A DNA stretch of 64,000 nt from contig MU001672.1 in the NCBI GenBank assembly GCA_010093515.1, forward strand, positions 1,493,562 through 1,557,561, read 5' to 3'. Shown piece after piece: positions 48,008 through 59,568 of the stretch. Numbering within the stretch: position 1 is the first letter of the stretch; each line of letters opens with the position of its first letter. The notes beneath the pieces were generated by a model. It made no database searches, was not told the origin of the DNA, and worked only from the letters and a program-made list of their open reading frames with translations. The position numbers were made by a program, and so were the translations under genes. The stretch comes from Lineolata rhizophorae (Eukaryota; Ascomycota; Dothideomycetes; Lineolatales; Lineolataceae).

Positions 48008-50365
48008 ATGGAGTACGGGACCACCGCCGTCGGGGCGCTGGGGCAACACCACCGTCCACAGTCGCAGACGCCGCTCCGGCAGCATCCGCAGCATTACCGG
48101 CACGACGGTAGCAACGCGTCGGGCGTCGTTCCACCCGCTGGAGCCGCGCCGGTAACATCGTCGTCCGCAACGCCGACCTCACAACTCCAGCAACGGCAGC
48201 ACGCGCTGCCGACGGCATCGGCCGCCGGGCCGCCGCATTGGACCGTCACCTCCACGCCTAATCCTCCGGCTCTTGCGGTCCCCGCTTCAGGCTCGCGGTC
48301 GCGCTCTTCCAAGGATTCCAGCAACACCAGCGATGTTTATTACTACGTATATAGTCTCGACGAGTTCGAAGACCACCTGCGTGCATACTTGTCTTGCCCA
48401 CCCGAAGATCCGGAACATGCGGCGTGCCACATTAACTTCTGGTGCGGGGCTACATTCGTGGTAGACATCTCGGGGTACGGAGCTGGGGGAGGAGGAGGGA
48501 CGGTACAGCAGAGACCGCAGTCTGGAGGTAGTGGGAATGGACAGGCACAGGGCGAACGAGAGGGTCAGAATGACTCGGCAGAGCATGCGGAAGAAGCCAG
48601 AAATACAGCAGGTGACCAGTCGGGCGGAGGTGGCATGTCCCAGCAGCTCACGGTGTTGGAGGCATTTGCAGAGACTCCGGAGCCATCGGTGCGGCAGCGT
48701 CGGCAGCGCGCTATTGGTAAGGTGATCGTTGATGCCGTGGAGCGCGTTGACGGATTCCGGTACAGTTTCCATAACAACTGGCTCAGCCGCGAGGATAACG
48801 CTTTTCGCTTCTCGTATTTTTGCAACGATTCTTTGCTGAACAAGGGGAGGAAGAACAACCATAAGAACCAAATATCGGGTACGTTTCTTCGCACTTCACG
48901 AAATGCGTCAGAATTTCTAACCACCGGATTGGCTTGCCCAGGCGGGGACCCGACAAAACGTAGCAAGAAGCCGGTGTATGACTGCCGCGGGCTCATTGCG
49001 GTGAAGTTCTCCGAGACAAAGCAGGCGCTCGAAGTTATATATAAGCACATTCCACTTCACCAGACGTACGAGGAGCGGGCACCTATTCCACGGAAGGATT
49101 CAAAGCGACGACAGTGGCTGGAACAACATGAGCCCGACAAGTAGGTTGCTAAAACTTCACTTGGCTTTGACCTTGACGATCTGACAACATGAACTTGATC
49201 AAGACTTTCGAAGAAGCGCAAATCACTCCCACCAGATGACTTGGAGAAGCAGAAGGGCCTGATGAAGCCGAACTCATTCAAGACCAAGGACGAATCAATG
49301 GGCTCCGCCGAGCACGAGCTGCGAATGTCGAGCCTCCAGTCGCTTCTCACTCTAATTCAACGAGACGATGGCTCGGTCGAAGAGCATCAGCAGTCGCCAA
49401 CCCTCGGTAGCTTTGAGTCGCCCAATGCCCAAGCCCCCCTCACCGCCATTTCTACCAACAAGTCGAATAATAATAATAGCAACGCCAAGAACCACGGCAG
49501 AACTTGCGATGTGTGCCGCGAGAAGCGTATTAGGGTGGGTTGACATTATGAGTTCGAGCTTCCAATTTATATGTGCTAATGTGTCTAATCGTTGCCCATA
49601 TAGTGTGATGCGACGCGACCTCGATGCAAACAGTGCGTCGACCGTGGCCGGCCCTGTACTTACAACCGCGCCTCGCGTGTCGATGCCCCGGAACTAATCG
49701 AAAGCGGGTTCGTCGCCATAAACTCATCTAATGCGCCTACCGGGTCTTCCGAGCTCGTTCTCACAAAGTCCGAGCTTGATGAGGCGCGGGGGGAGATCGA
49801 AGGCCTCAAAGCACGACTTGCCGAGGCGGAGAGTCGTGTCGAAGCACTCGACGGCGAGAAGGCAACCCTCGCGACCAACAATGCGCACCTCGAGAAACAT
49901 AACTCGAAGCTGTGCTCAGAGAAGACGGCGCTCGAGGCGCAGCTGCTCCAGCTCGACACGGAGAAGACAACGCTAGCCGAGCAATTGCAGCAGGTCCAGG
50001 CGCAGCTCGAGGAGGCCAAGGCCAAGGTGCAGCAGGCGCAGCAGCAAGCTCAGGCTCACGGCACGGCGGCCGGCCTCGGGAGCGGAGGTGATCAAACGGG
50101 GGGTCTGAGCGGGTACGGAAGAGGCATGGAGAGAGACGGGGGCCATAGTCGGCGTAAGTCTGGCCTTGTTTGTTTTGCTATTGCAAGTCTAATAGTATAC
50201 TGACCGGTTTATGAAGGTTCGTCAACGTCGACTCAGCAGAGCAACTTATTCAACCAGCAAATGCCCTGGTCGCCAACGAGCTATGCGTATTCATCGCAAC
50301 AGATGCAGTTCCCGCAGCAGAACTCGTGGGGCTATACGGGACAGGGCTCATCAATTAGGCGGTGA
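48008..50365 (+). CDS. Regulator with N-terminal Cys/His domain and Zn2Cys6 cluster
   Basis: Five exons, join(48008..48878, 48942..49140, 49204..49534, 49604..50153, 50217..50365), give 699 aa. The N-terminal ~105 residues are Gln/Pro/Ser-rich. A folded region at ~110-330 contains YYYVYSLDEFEDHLRAYL, FRYSFHNNWLS, SYFC (~270), VYDCRG (~302) and YKHIPLH (~323). Its Cys...Cys...His...His order and flanking strands recall WRKY-GCM1/FAR1-like zinc folds, a tentative reading. A complete Zn2Cys6 cluster lies unusually far C-terminal, at ~457-485 (CDVCREKRIRC...CKQCVDRGRPC); its second and third Cys are joined by splicing. A ~70-residue coiled coil follows (LTKSELDEARGEIEGLKARL and on), then a Gln-rich tail. 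Intron 1 is exactly 63 bp and open in frame. Probably nuclear; targets unknown. Confidence 0.85.
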
Positions 50366-51227
50366 GGGCTGGGACAATTCCTGGAAAGCTAAGGCTTTGA
50401 GAATCGAACAGAATTCTAATCCGGTTCGGGCCCTAGCTCGCTTCCAAGTATATAATTCTAATGCCCGTCATGCGAGATTCCTCTTTAATTTTTATCTAGT
50501 CTCTTAATCTCCCAGGATTTGCGCCGGAACGGGGTTGGGTCTCTCGGTGCACGGATCCTTGGAGGTTTGGTATTGTGCTATTTGCGTTTTCGCGTGCTAT
50601 ACCCCCTGCAACTCTTAGTGTCTTTTCTTTTTAATTTGGGCGGCACAAAGCAATTTTTCTGCAATACGGATGTGTCTATTTGTTGTAAATTCCTTTGGAG
50701 CTGGTGTGTGAATATTTTTTATCTATGGGCGAATAAGCCGTGGGCCGTTTCGGCTGTGGCTGTGATATCTAGCGGTAACTGGATTGTTTTGGACTAATGG
50801 TGTTTTCTTCTGTCGCTTTAAGGTATTTAAGAATGGATAGTTAAGCTTGAGAGGATGCAAACTATGTTTTAACGGTTTTGTTCTCTGTGATAGCGATTTT
50901 ATACCCACTTCCCCAAATACATTAGAAGTTTGTCGTGTTCTTAGGGGAGCGTCCGTCCACGCAGCGACATTGTAGGTCATATGGCGCTCGGTCACTTTGA
51001 CCCAAATCTGTAGGTTTTCCTTTTTCCGCTTGGCGACAACCACATACTACTAGCCTCGTAGCCTTGCGATGCTCGTGACACCAAGAATAGGTTTCAGCTT
51101 TCTTCTCCGCACTCTCAAATTGATTTTTTTCTTAATGCCCGTGATAGCAGCACAGGAATTTTACTGTTCGTTCCACTGTCGAAGGGTTCACAGATTTTCT
51201 GTAAAGCATCGCTACTTCACCATTGCG
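50366..51227. other. Intergenic, AT-rich
   Basis: A spacer between tandem + strand genes, containing the regulator's 3' region and the HET gene's upstream region. In-frame ATGs at 51069 and 51135 could extend the HET protein with a hydrophobic stretch (LKLIFFLMPVIAA). Confidence 0.45.
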
Positions 51228-52994
51228 ATGTCGTCACGAGAATTTCAGTACACAGCTTTACAGAATCCGCGCTCCATCCGGCTTATAAGTTTACAGCCCT
51301 CCTCCCAGCCTTCAAGTCCGGTCTTAGTGCGCTTTTCGGAGGCGTCTCTACCTTTATTCAATCGGTACCTCCGGTCCAGTCCTAAATATGAAGCTCTCTC
51401 CTATACCTGGGGCGACGCCCTGGACCGGCACTCAATCGCCTGCGAAGGCAAAACCATCCGTGTCACGGCGAACTTGCTATCCGCATTGCAGCACCTCCGA
51501 CAGCCGGATGTCACTCGCATTTTGTGGGTCGATGCCGTCTGCATTAACCAAGGCAACATCGCCGAGCGCGATGCCCAAGTTCGCATGATGGGCGACATAT
51601 ATCGCATGGCGGCGCGGGTGCTCGTCTGGTTGGGCCCGGCCGCCAACGGCAGCGAGGCAGTTCCGCCACTTGTCAAGTGTCTGGTGTCGCTTTGGGGCGA
51701 GCGAGAGGAGGAGAACGACTCAACCGCCATAACGAAAGCGGAAATGGAACAGCACTCTATCCCGTCCAAGGAAGATCCTATTTGGTCCGCCTTTTTTGCG
51801 CTTCTCCGCCGTCCATGGACCACGCGCGTCTGGGTCATACAAGAGGTCGCATTGTCACGTGATGCGATTGTACTATGTGGGCGCGCAGAGATGGCTTGGG
51901 ACGAGCTAGCGGTCGCGGCAATTATCATTCAAAGGATCAAAATGTTTGAAGGGTTCGAATTAGCTGGGACCGGCGGCGTTTCCGCAATTGAGGAGATGCG
52001 TGTCCAGTCTCGAGACAACGAGGAGCATGGCCTACTGGAATACTTGCGCTCTACGCGACACTATAGAGCGACAGATCCGCGGGATAGGGTATACGCACTG
52101 CTCGGCGTCGTCCATCCGGAGGATGCGGCGGCAATGCGACCAGATTACAGCATTGACCCGAAGGAGCTGTACAAACGAGTGGCACTGTATCTCATCGAAG
52201 ATCGAAAAAGCCTAGACGTACTCGGATACGTTGGATTCAGGGGTACGTTGCATGGACTGCCGTCCTGGATTCCCGACTGGAGTGCCGTTGTGCCTGAAGA
52301 ATATATGGCTCTTGCAGACGTCTCACACGGCGCCTATTGGCTAGACCAGCATAAACATCCGCCAGTTATTGATGAGATCGGATATAATAGCCTGGTTCTG
52401 GAAGGCAAGCGTATTGATGCTGTGATGATAACTGGTAAAGAAATGGGCACTTCACCGATCGGCCATGATAATAGCGAAGCTTCACTTTCCGTATACAAAG
52501 ACTGGGAAAGCTTAGCATTGTCGCTAGACTGCTATCCGGCGAATCCTGACGGCGATGACGTGATCAATGCGTACTGGAAGACTTTGATTGCCGGTGCTAC
52601 AGAAAATAACGAAGAGGTGGATGCAGACTACGGAAGACACTTCATTAATTGGTATGCCAAGTTCGGCGCTGGCTTGCTTGATACTTCGGGGGTGCCTAGA
52701 ATTGATTCGGAAGTGACCAACGAAGAGGGAGTGTTGATTTACGGCGGCTGCGTTTTCGACGCCACGGTTGGCAGGAGGTTAGCTTTGACAAACAAGGGTT
52801 TCTTGGGCCTCTTTCCAGCAGGATCCAAGGATGGAGACGTTATAGTTCTCCTCTCTGGTGCAAAATTTCCGTCCGTGGTGAGGTTGTTATCGGACGGACA
52901 TTTATTGTTAGGGGAGTGCTACGTTCATGGAGCCTGGCCAGATGAGCTCATGGACGATAAATCTTTGCGCAGGGAGCGGTTTCAATTCAAATGA
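51228..52994 (+). CDS. HET-domain protein (heterokaryon incompatibility family)
   Basis: An intron-free gene, 588 aa from the ATG at 51228. The HET domain spans about residues 55-215 with its three signature blocks: YEALSYTWGD, ILWVDAVCINQGN...GDIYRMAARVLVWLG, and RPWTTRVWVIQEVALSRDAIVLCG. The later part (DPRDRVYALLGVVHP, YSIDPKELYKRVALYLIED, LPSWIPDWS) is typical of long HET proteins. The C-terminal region has no NACHT, ankyrin or WD40 part. HET proteins mediate non-self recognition and regulated cell death in Pezizomycotina, but most are uncharacterised. An upstream start at 51069 would give 641 aa with a hydrophobic N-terminus. It borders the gene-poor stretch at 53-56 kb. Confidence 0.93.
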   Translation: MSSREFQYTALQNPRSIRLISLQPSSQPSSPVLVRFSEASLPLFNRYLRSSPKYEALSYTWGDALDRHSIACEGKTIRVTANLLSALQHLRQPDVTRILWVDAVCINQGNIAERDAQVRMMGDIYRMAARVLVWLGPAANGSEAVPPLVKCLVSLWGEREEENDSTAITKAEMEQHSIPSKEDPIWSAFFALLRRPWTTRVWVIQEVALSRDAIVLCGRAEMAWDELAVAAIIIQRIKMFEGFELAGTGGVSAIEEMRVQSRDNEEHGLLEYLRSTRHYRATDPRDRVYALLGVVHPEDAAAMRPDYSIDPKELYKRVALYLIEDRKSLDVLGYVGFRGTLHGLPSWIPDWSAVVPEEYMALADVSHGAYWLDQHKHPPVIDEIGYNSLVLEGKRIDAVMITGKEMGTSPIGHDNSEASLSVYKDWESLALSLDCYPANPDGDDVINAYWKTLIAGATENNEEVDADYGRHFINWYAKFGAGLLDTSGVPRIDSEVTNEEGVLIYGGCVFDATVGRRLALTNKGFLGLFPAGSKDGDVIVLLSGAKFPSVVRLLSDGHLLLGECYVHGAWPDELMDDKSLRRERFQFK

Positions 52995-55957
52995 TGCAAG
53001 CACGACTCTATATCAGCCAAGCTAGCGAATATTAGCGCCGTTTCACGTGTGATTTTCCCATAATGAGCGTACTAGATCAGATTGAGTCTCTAAATATGCT
53101 CAGTATCGCTTTCGTAAATCAAGTACGAGTGACAAAGCTAGTATGAGTCAACGTTACAAGAAAGCTCTCTATGCTTTCAATCTATTGATGGATCCAGGAA
53201 GGGCCTTTCGCCGCCTCTTCTCTATATATATTGAAAGTTACTGTAGCTATTAGCTAATATCTCGAGCTACTCGTACTTATAGTAGTACCTTGTTCATCTA
53301 CTGGTGAAGAATTCGCGCTAAGCGCGACTAACAAGGAGCCAAATACTGCAGTACTTGGTTCGTTAGGCTGTTGCCGAATTAGTCGAGCGGCATCCAGCAG
53401 CCAAGGTCAAGCACGCGTCCTACGTACGCACGACCCCTCTATCCCGGTTAGGGCCCTGCACTCCCACGTGGGCATTTCCATTGCTATGTAAGTGTGCCCG
53501 AGTCCACAGCGCCGGTCGTGCCGATCAGGGCCCACAGGGACGGTAGTCCTGCGATATCGGGAGATGGCCATTTAGAACTAGCTGACTGGCCACAATCCCG
53601 TCTAAAAATAACGGCCTCATTAGTTTTTCTGTTAAAACTGGAGGAGATTTGTCTAGATCAGGTCTCCACTGAAAATGCACAAACCTTGATGCCATGGGCT
53701 TTAATTACCGCCGGGAGTGAAGCAGACCCGCTAATGTAGCGCAACACTGTTCAATGGCGCTTTTCAAGTACTAGACTTCATAAATCAACTTAATTGAAGT
53801 CAGTTTTTGCCGAGTGTCAGTCCTATGAGCCTGTGACGCACTAGCAGCTTGGTTTCTATAAGGTCAGCTCCTATGGCTGGAAAAAAAATATTTTAGTTAG
53901 ACTGCTTTGGTAGCTACTGCTAAGTGATTTCCCATTGTAGGGTCAGCTAGTAGTTTGGGAGCTATGTGCAAATTAAAAACACGATCTTTCACGTCCTACT
54001 CCCTTAGGATGCGTAGCACAGGCGATTTCCGTCAGTCATACAGGTTATTCCAATTACACTCCTGTCCAGAAATCTTTATTCTTATCAGACCTGTATGGGC
54101 TATCAAATCTAATGTGGGGCAAATTTGCTTGGAGTGCTAGGCTAGATGATATCAATGTTGGAGTGCATGAAGGGCCCAAGAGAATTGGACAATAGCCAAC
54201 GTCGCCGGCGAGGACGAGGTGATTTGTACATGAGGCTTGAATATTCCGTATGCTTCCAGATCGATACTCAATTCTTGAATGCTTATAAATTCTGCTGATA
54301 TGGTGCCCGATGGGGAAAGGCAAATGCGGGAAAGTGTGCGGAAAAGTGTGCGGGAAAACAGACCCTGTATTCACCTGCATGATGAATTCGTTAAAGCCTA
54401 CTCGTGTTGTCTCACTCCATGTGTGCTTGTCCCGTGAGGGCGCCAAGCGGACGCAAAAGGCGGCGTCGCAGCGGGAAATTTGAAGCTAGCTACCTTTGAA
54501 CAAAATAATTTGGCGACCGTCGCAATGCAATTATTCAAGAACCTGAGGCACTCAAAAGTTATCCGAAAGACCTTCATGTCCAAGGGAAACGGCCTGTGGT
54601 CCCCAAAACTTGACCGGACTGCAGCTCTAAACCAGAAGCATGACGCAAAAATGATATGAGTAATGAAAAGGAAATTTTTCGATCATTCTGCAAGGCGGCG
54701 ATGCGAGAACCAGGAGTTTATGGGCAAAAGTGTACCCGAGTCCTTTGGAGCTCCCCACGTTGATAGCATCATGTGGGTGAAGTGCAGACTGGCCGCCGCA
54801 GCCGTAGTGTGAAATGCGGGGAATGCGCACAAACCATCGCTATTGGACCAAGAACAGAAGATCAAGGACAGTCGGAGCCCCGACGATACCTATCCGAAAG
54901 GGCGCGCTAGACACCCAAGTTGGACGGTCAATACGAACACTTCGGCGGGAATAGCCTCCGCGCGATCGTGGGGGCGTTCGCAACAACTGTCCGAAAGAGG
55001 GATGGCACTCAGACCCCAGTGCTGAAATGCTTCTTGTTGTGCAGAGCGTTCTTCGGAATGTACAAGGCTTGGCGCCGCCCGGCGCCCGGCCCCCAGCCGG
55101 AACCGAAGTGAGGTCGAGCCTGAGGCGGGTGTGGGGCCAAGCATCCGAGATAAAGCGGGTGTGGCGGTGCGCCCGACAGCTGGGTGGAACGGCGGCCTCG
55201 CTCGAGTCGTTGGCGCGCGTCGATCGAACGCTCGCTGCACTTCAAGTCCACAATGTGTCCGATTCAGCAACTCCATCCCGCCGCGGACCAGCGATTCGGG
55301 CCCGCCGCTCGGCGTGGCGCGGTGTCGGCGGTGTTTGGTCGGCAGGATGCCCGCCAAGACACACACGTACTACGTAGCCACGGGAGAACGCCTTGGCAAC
55401 GCCAAGGGTCGCTGCGATCATCGTCTTGGCTGCAGCGATAGCGGCGGGGTTTCCGCAGAGCTCTCCAACGACCGTGGCCTTCCAAGCTTTCCACACGTGC
55501 TGGTAGCTGCGGAAGTTCCTTGCATCCCACTCTTTTGCTTTCGAGGAGACGAGATACTACCATGGGAGCACTGATAAGCACCGATTTTCAATTCCAATTG
55601 CATTCCGTCCGCCTTGGCGCTGCTACTCGCACATCATTCCCAGCCCGAGCGAGTGGGCATGGCTACCTCGAGCCCCTACTACTTGCATTGCCTAGGCTCC
55701 ACGACTCCCGAGGGCCGGGGAATTCCAGCCAAGGCTTGCCGGTGAGCCTGGTAGGAGCTGCCTGATACGGACCCAACAGGCAGAGCTTCCCCGCAATTTC
55801 CAGGTTGGTGCGCGTGCCGAAAATGACGTTCCTGGTCTCGTCTCAGTGGTTGTCCGGGACTCGTGTGCCCGTGCAAGTTCTTGAGGCCAACGCAAGCAAG
55901 ATTTGGATATGAAGGCTATGTTATGAAATGTTATTCCCGCATTTACTAAGAGCTGTC

Positions 55958-55963
55958 CTTATC
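55958..55963 (-). promoter_or_regulatory. GATA-factor site (GATAAG), distal
   Basis: CTTATC on the + strand, i.e. GATAAG on the - strand, about 400 bp upstream of the copper amine oxidase ATG. It matches the HGATAR core used by AreA/NIT2 nitrogen regulators. A single six-base match is weak alone; a second site lies 200 bp closer. Confidence 0.35.
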
Positions 55964-56156
55964 AACAGCTCTTCAATGGTCGCCCCTGGAGCTTGCTGAC
56001 ACGTCCTGTTCCTTTTGAATGGCTGCAGGGTTAGCGGATACAACCCTAGCCATGAAAGCGAGCTCGGCCAGAGCTCGCCTTCTTGGCAAACAAAGCCGAC
56101 TCCGTGGATCCCAGAAACCTCAAGCACCCTGTTAGTACCAGGGCTTTGTCCAGGAT

Positions 56157-56162
56157 CTTATC
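56157..56162 (-). promoter_or_regulatory. GATA-factor site (GATAAG), proximal
   Basis: A second CTTATC/GATAAG about 200 bp upstream of the copper amine oxidase ATG, in the same orientation as the distal site. Paired sites in front of an amine-catabolic gene fit nitrogen-catabolite control; this is inference. Confidence 0.35.
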
Positions 56163-56271
56163 AAAGTCGTTCGCCAAGCTCAATGGCTTGAACTACACTG
56201 CAGGATGATGGTGATGGCGTGTGGGGCTGCTGTGAGAGCTCGACTCATCTTTGGCTGAGCTCCGGGAACCC

Positions 56272-56278
56272 TATAAAT
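56272..56278 (+). promoter_or_regulatory. TATA-like element of the amine oxidase gene
   Basis: TATAAAT lies 83-89 bp before the start codon, a usual place for a fungal TATA box with a short leader. Confidence 0.45.
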
Positions 56279-56360
56279 CGAGGCGCAGCTCACCTTGGGA
56301 CGCTTTCATGGCCGTTGTCCTGGTTCTTGGATCCTGCGGCATCCGTTAATTCTTGTCGAT

Positions 56361-58812
56361 ATGCATCAGACGCGGTTCTTGGGCGTTTTCGGCCTCTGCG
56401 GCCTTGCACCTACAGCGACTCTCGCTGCAGTGGTCAAGCCCGCAATTGGCCTCGAACGCCGCCTTCTTCATGAAGAAATCGACAAGCGTGGATGGTCACC
56501 CAATGACACCTGCGTCTCCGAAGAATCTGCACCCGCGACCACCGCGCCGAAAGCCAACATCTGGAGTGCCATCACTCCCGAGGACAATGCCGCTGTTTGG
56601 GACCTCCTTCACGATCCCGCCACTGGGCTCAACCTGACGGCCCCAGGAGACGCGGTCCTCACGGACAACTACGTGTACTGGATCGACACGGTCCCTGTGA
56701 ACAAGTCTGATGCCCTACCGTACATTGACGGGGACGGGCCAATGCCTCCAAAGTACGCTAGAGCTATCATCTTTGAGGGTGGAAAGGAGCCTCCGATCTC
56801 TCAGGAGTACATGGTTGGCCCCCTGCCCGTCTGCGAAGAAACCACCGTCGCCCCGCTTGATTATATCTATAACGGCGGAATGGGGGGTGCGGTCCCGTTC
56901 AACGGCCGCCATTTTGACTCCAAGCGATCTGCTGCGACGGAGCCTCTTATTACCGAGGTCATGTCTTCCATTGCGGATATTACGGTGGCCATGTTCAATG
57001 GCGCCTACTACGGCTCGGACGACGACAGAACCAATCTAACTACAACGTCTGGTACTCCGTTGTCGTTCGACGGCACCCAGGCGTTCCGCAACATCATGTT
57101 CCGCTACCCCGGCGAGCCGCATGGAACGGCCTCGTACATGATCCCGCTTGACTTCTACATCCTCATCGACTGCACGGGTACGGATGCTTCCAAGTACTTC
57201 CTCAAAGGCATCGTCACCGGCGAAATGTTCTATCCGTCGGTAGACGAGTTTCGTGCCGCCTATGACTCGGGCGAGGTGGCGTTCGCCTTCCAGCAGACCC
57301 GGGATGACAATTGGGCAATGGTGGACTACAAGCCAGAGCTAGGCGAGCGTGAGCTCGAGGAGCGCTTCTCGCCTAGTAGCTTGGAACTCGACGGCAAGCG
57401 CTACAAAATCGATCCGGAGGCTCGCTATGTCGAGTACATGGGTTGGAGCTTCTACGTTCACTTCACTCGCAGTTTGGGCATCATGTTCTATGACATCAAG
57501 TTTAAGGGTGAGCGTATCCTGTACGAGCTCTCGCTGCAGGAGGCCGTTGCACAGTACGCCGGAAACCAGCCCAAGGCTGCCAACACCGTCTACCACGACA
57601 CGTACTACGATCTCGGGACTTATATGACTTCAATGGTCGAGGGCTTCGATTGCCCGTTCGGCGCCACGTTCTGGGACGTTTCCTACTACGAGGAGAACCT
57701 GAAGGTTAGCAACCCCGATGCTGTGTGCATATTCGAGACCGACATGACCCACCCCCTGTCACGCCACCGTGCTGGTGGTGGGTCCACGGACTACGACTTC
57801 CAGAATATGGGCGTCGTTAAGGGATCTTTCCTGGGCGTCCGTGCCATCGCCACTGTAGGAAACTACGACTGTAAGTGGCGCTGAATTCTTAGAGCTTGTG
57901 ATCGTAGCCATTAACCGCTCTGCGACAGATGCCTTCACCTACCAGTTCCACCTGGACGGTACCCTGCAAGTTGAGGTCCGCGCCAGCGGTTACTTGCAGT
58001 CGAGCTACTACTATCCGGATCAGCAGGCCTGGGGCCCGCGCATCTACCAGGCAACCATGGGTTCGCTGCACGACCACGTGCTGACGTGGAAGGCCGACTT
58101 TGACATCGTTGACACCGCGAACTCGCTTCAAGTCAGCGAGCTCAAGGCAGTCAACCAGTCACAGCCGTGGTTCCCCGAGCTCGGCGAGTTCGAACAGCTC
58201 CAGCTCGACATTTCGTACATGGAGGAAGAGAAACAGTTCAACTGGTTTCCCAACCAGCAGGGCATGTACGTCGTGGTGAACAAGGATGCGCTCAATCAGT
58301 GGGGCGAATACCGTGGCTACCGCCTTGTCCCCGGCATGTCGGACATTCATCTTTCAGTGCTCAATAGCCCCTTCAGCCTGAAACAGAACGAATTTTCCAA
58401 GTCGCACCTGGCCATCTCGCAGCATCACGACACGGAGGTCTTCGCCAATAGCGTCCAGAACGCCAATCTGCCTTGGAAACCGCAGCAGGACTTCTCCATG
58501 TTCTTCGACGGCGAGTCAGTCGAGCAGGAGGATATCGTCCTCTGGTTCAACCTGGGCATGCATCACTTCACGCGCTCCGAGGACGTGCCCGTTACGCTGT
58601 TCACTGAAGCTCACTCGAGCATCTTGCTCGCGCCGCAGAATTTCTTCGACCGGGCTCAGGACGGCGACCTCAAGAACAGGCGCTGGCTGGTGCCTGACGA
58701 GGACACCGGCGAGCTTATGGTTGAGACGTACGGAATCGAACTGCCGCAGTGCCCGGTGATACTGGAGGAGCCGGCGGACGCGCTGGGAACCAATACGGAG
58801 ACGGAGTACTGA
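56361..58812 (+). CDS. Copper amine oxidase, secreted
   Basis: Two exons, join(56361..57870, 57929..58812), give 797 aa; the intron is 58 bp. The enzyme oxidises primary amines to aldehydes with release of ammonia and hydrogen peroxide. A signal peptide is visible (MHQTRFLGVFGLCGLAPTA). The topaquinone precursor is Tyr502 in GNYDY; the intron falls within the codon just after Asp503. The catalytic Asp is probably in YYDLGTYMTSMVEGFDCPFG, and a second conserved block reads WFNLGMHHFTRSEDVPV with copper-ligand His. QHHDTEVFANS likely carries the other His ligands. The N-terminal domain is short of some motifs seen in peroxisomal fungal enzymes, and the protein fits the secreted fungal branch. 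Two GATAAG sites and a TATA box precede it. Confidence 0.94.
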
Positions 58813-59568
58813 GCTGGCGCATGGAGCGCAAAGCAAAAGGTCGGATTGACGAGAAATGAAACCTTTTAATGTCCAGGGTTAGGAGGAACGGGTTTTGTAA
58901 ATAGGCCACGATCGTTATGAAAACATAGTAAAGCCGAACCAAAATGGCGATAAAATTTAGAGTTCGATTTGTCACGCGCCTCAAGCTTGAGAGGAGTGAT
59001 ACGACTTGGGAACACGGAGCGTCCAAAGCAATTTGAAAGTTTGGATTGCTTACCTTCTCCCAAAGCGCTACCGGCATTTTCGGAACGCGCCCGAGAGCTC
59101 GCGCGAGTCATGCCCGGGTGCGGACAGCGAATGGTGGCGCCGAGCCAGGCGGCTGTGTGAAGGCGAGCCGCGGCCGCCAGCCACTCGCTCCGCCCGCCGC
59201 AGCGTCATCGGGCAAACGCGCCAAACTCCGGCCGGAGGAGCTCCCGCGCCGCGAGTCCGTGACAGCTCAGCCAACGGCTCCGGTTCCTCCGTTGCGCGGC
59301 TGCTTCACCGAGCCGCACACCGCACGCCGTTGCCCGCAGTTTTCCTTCTTGTTTTCTTTTGTCGGGGCATGTGTTGTCCGTGCATATATTCGCCGCCTCG
59401 GGTTTGCGCGTCCTCTCCTTTCCTTCGGCGCGGGCAGCTGCCGTGCGCTGCTTCATGCGCTAGTCTGCCAGCATCCGAGATCGGACGAGCCACCTAACCT
59501 CACCTAAGCTACCTCGATCGCCACTTCATTTCTCTCAGTTAACATCCTCCTCGAACCTGTCGGGAGCC
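58813..59568. promoter_or_regulatory. Intergenic, mch1 upstream region
   Basis: A 756-bp spacer between tandem + strand genes. A GC-rich segment near 59060-59310 yields overlapping chance frames. A pyrimidine-rich leader (ATTTCTCTCAG) precedes the mch1 ATG. Confidence 0.45.

Larger units (their letters stand above)
52995..56360. other. 3.4-kb gene-poor region
   Basis: No supported gene. 53.0-54.8 kb is AT-rich, with short direct and inverted word repeats and no long frame. 54.9-55.9 kb is GC-rich, with overlapping frames on both strands; a few - strand stretches (e.g. VVGELCGNPAAIAAAKTM near 55.45 kb, and RTNLEIAGKLC in a disrupted frame near 55.8 kb) look protein-like but cannot be joined. 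A decayed gene or transposon is possible. The last ~400 bp is the amine oxidase promoter. Confidence 0.5.
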
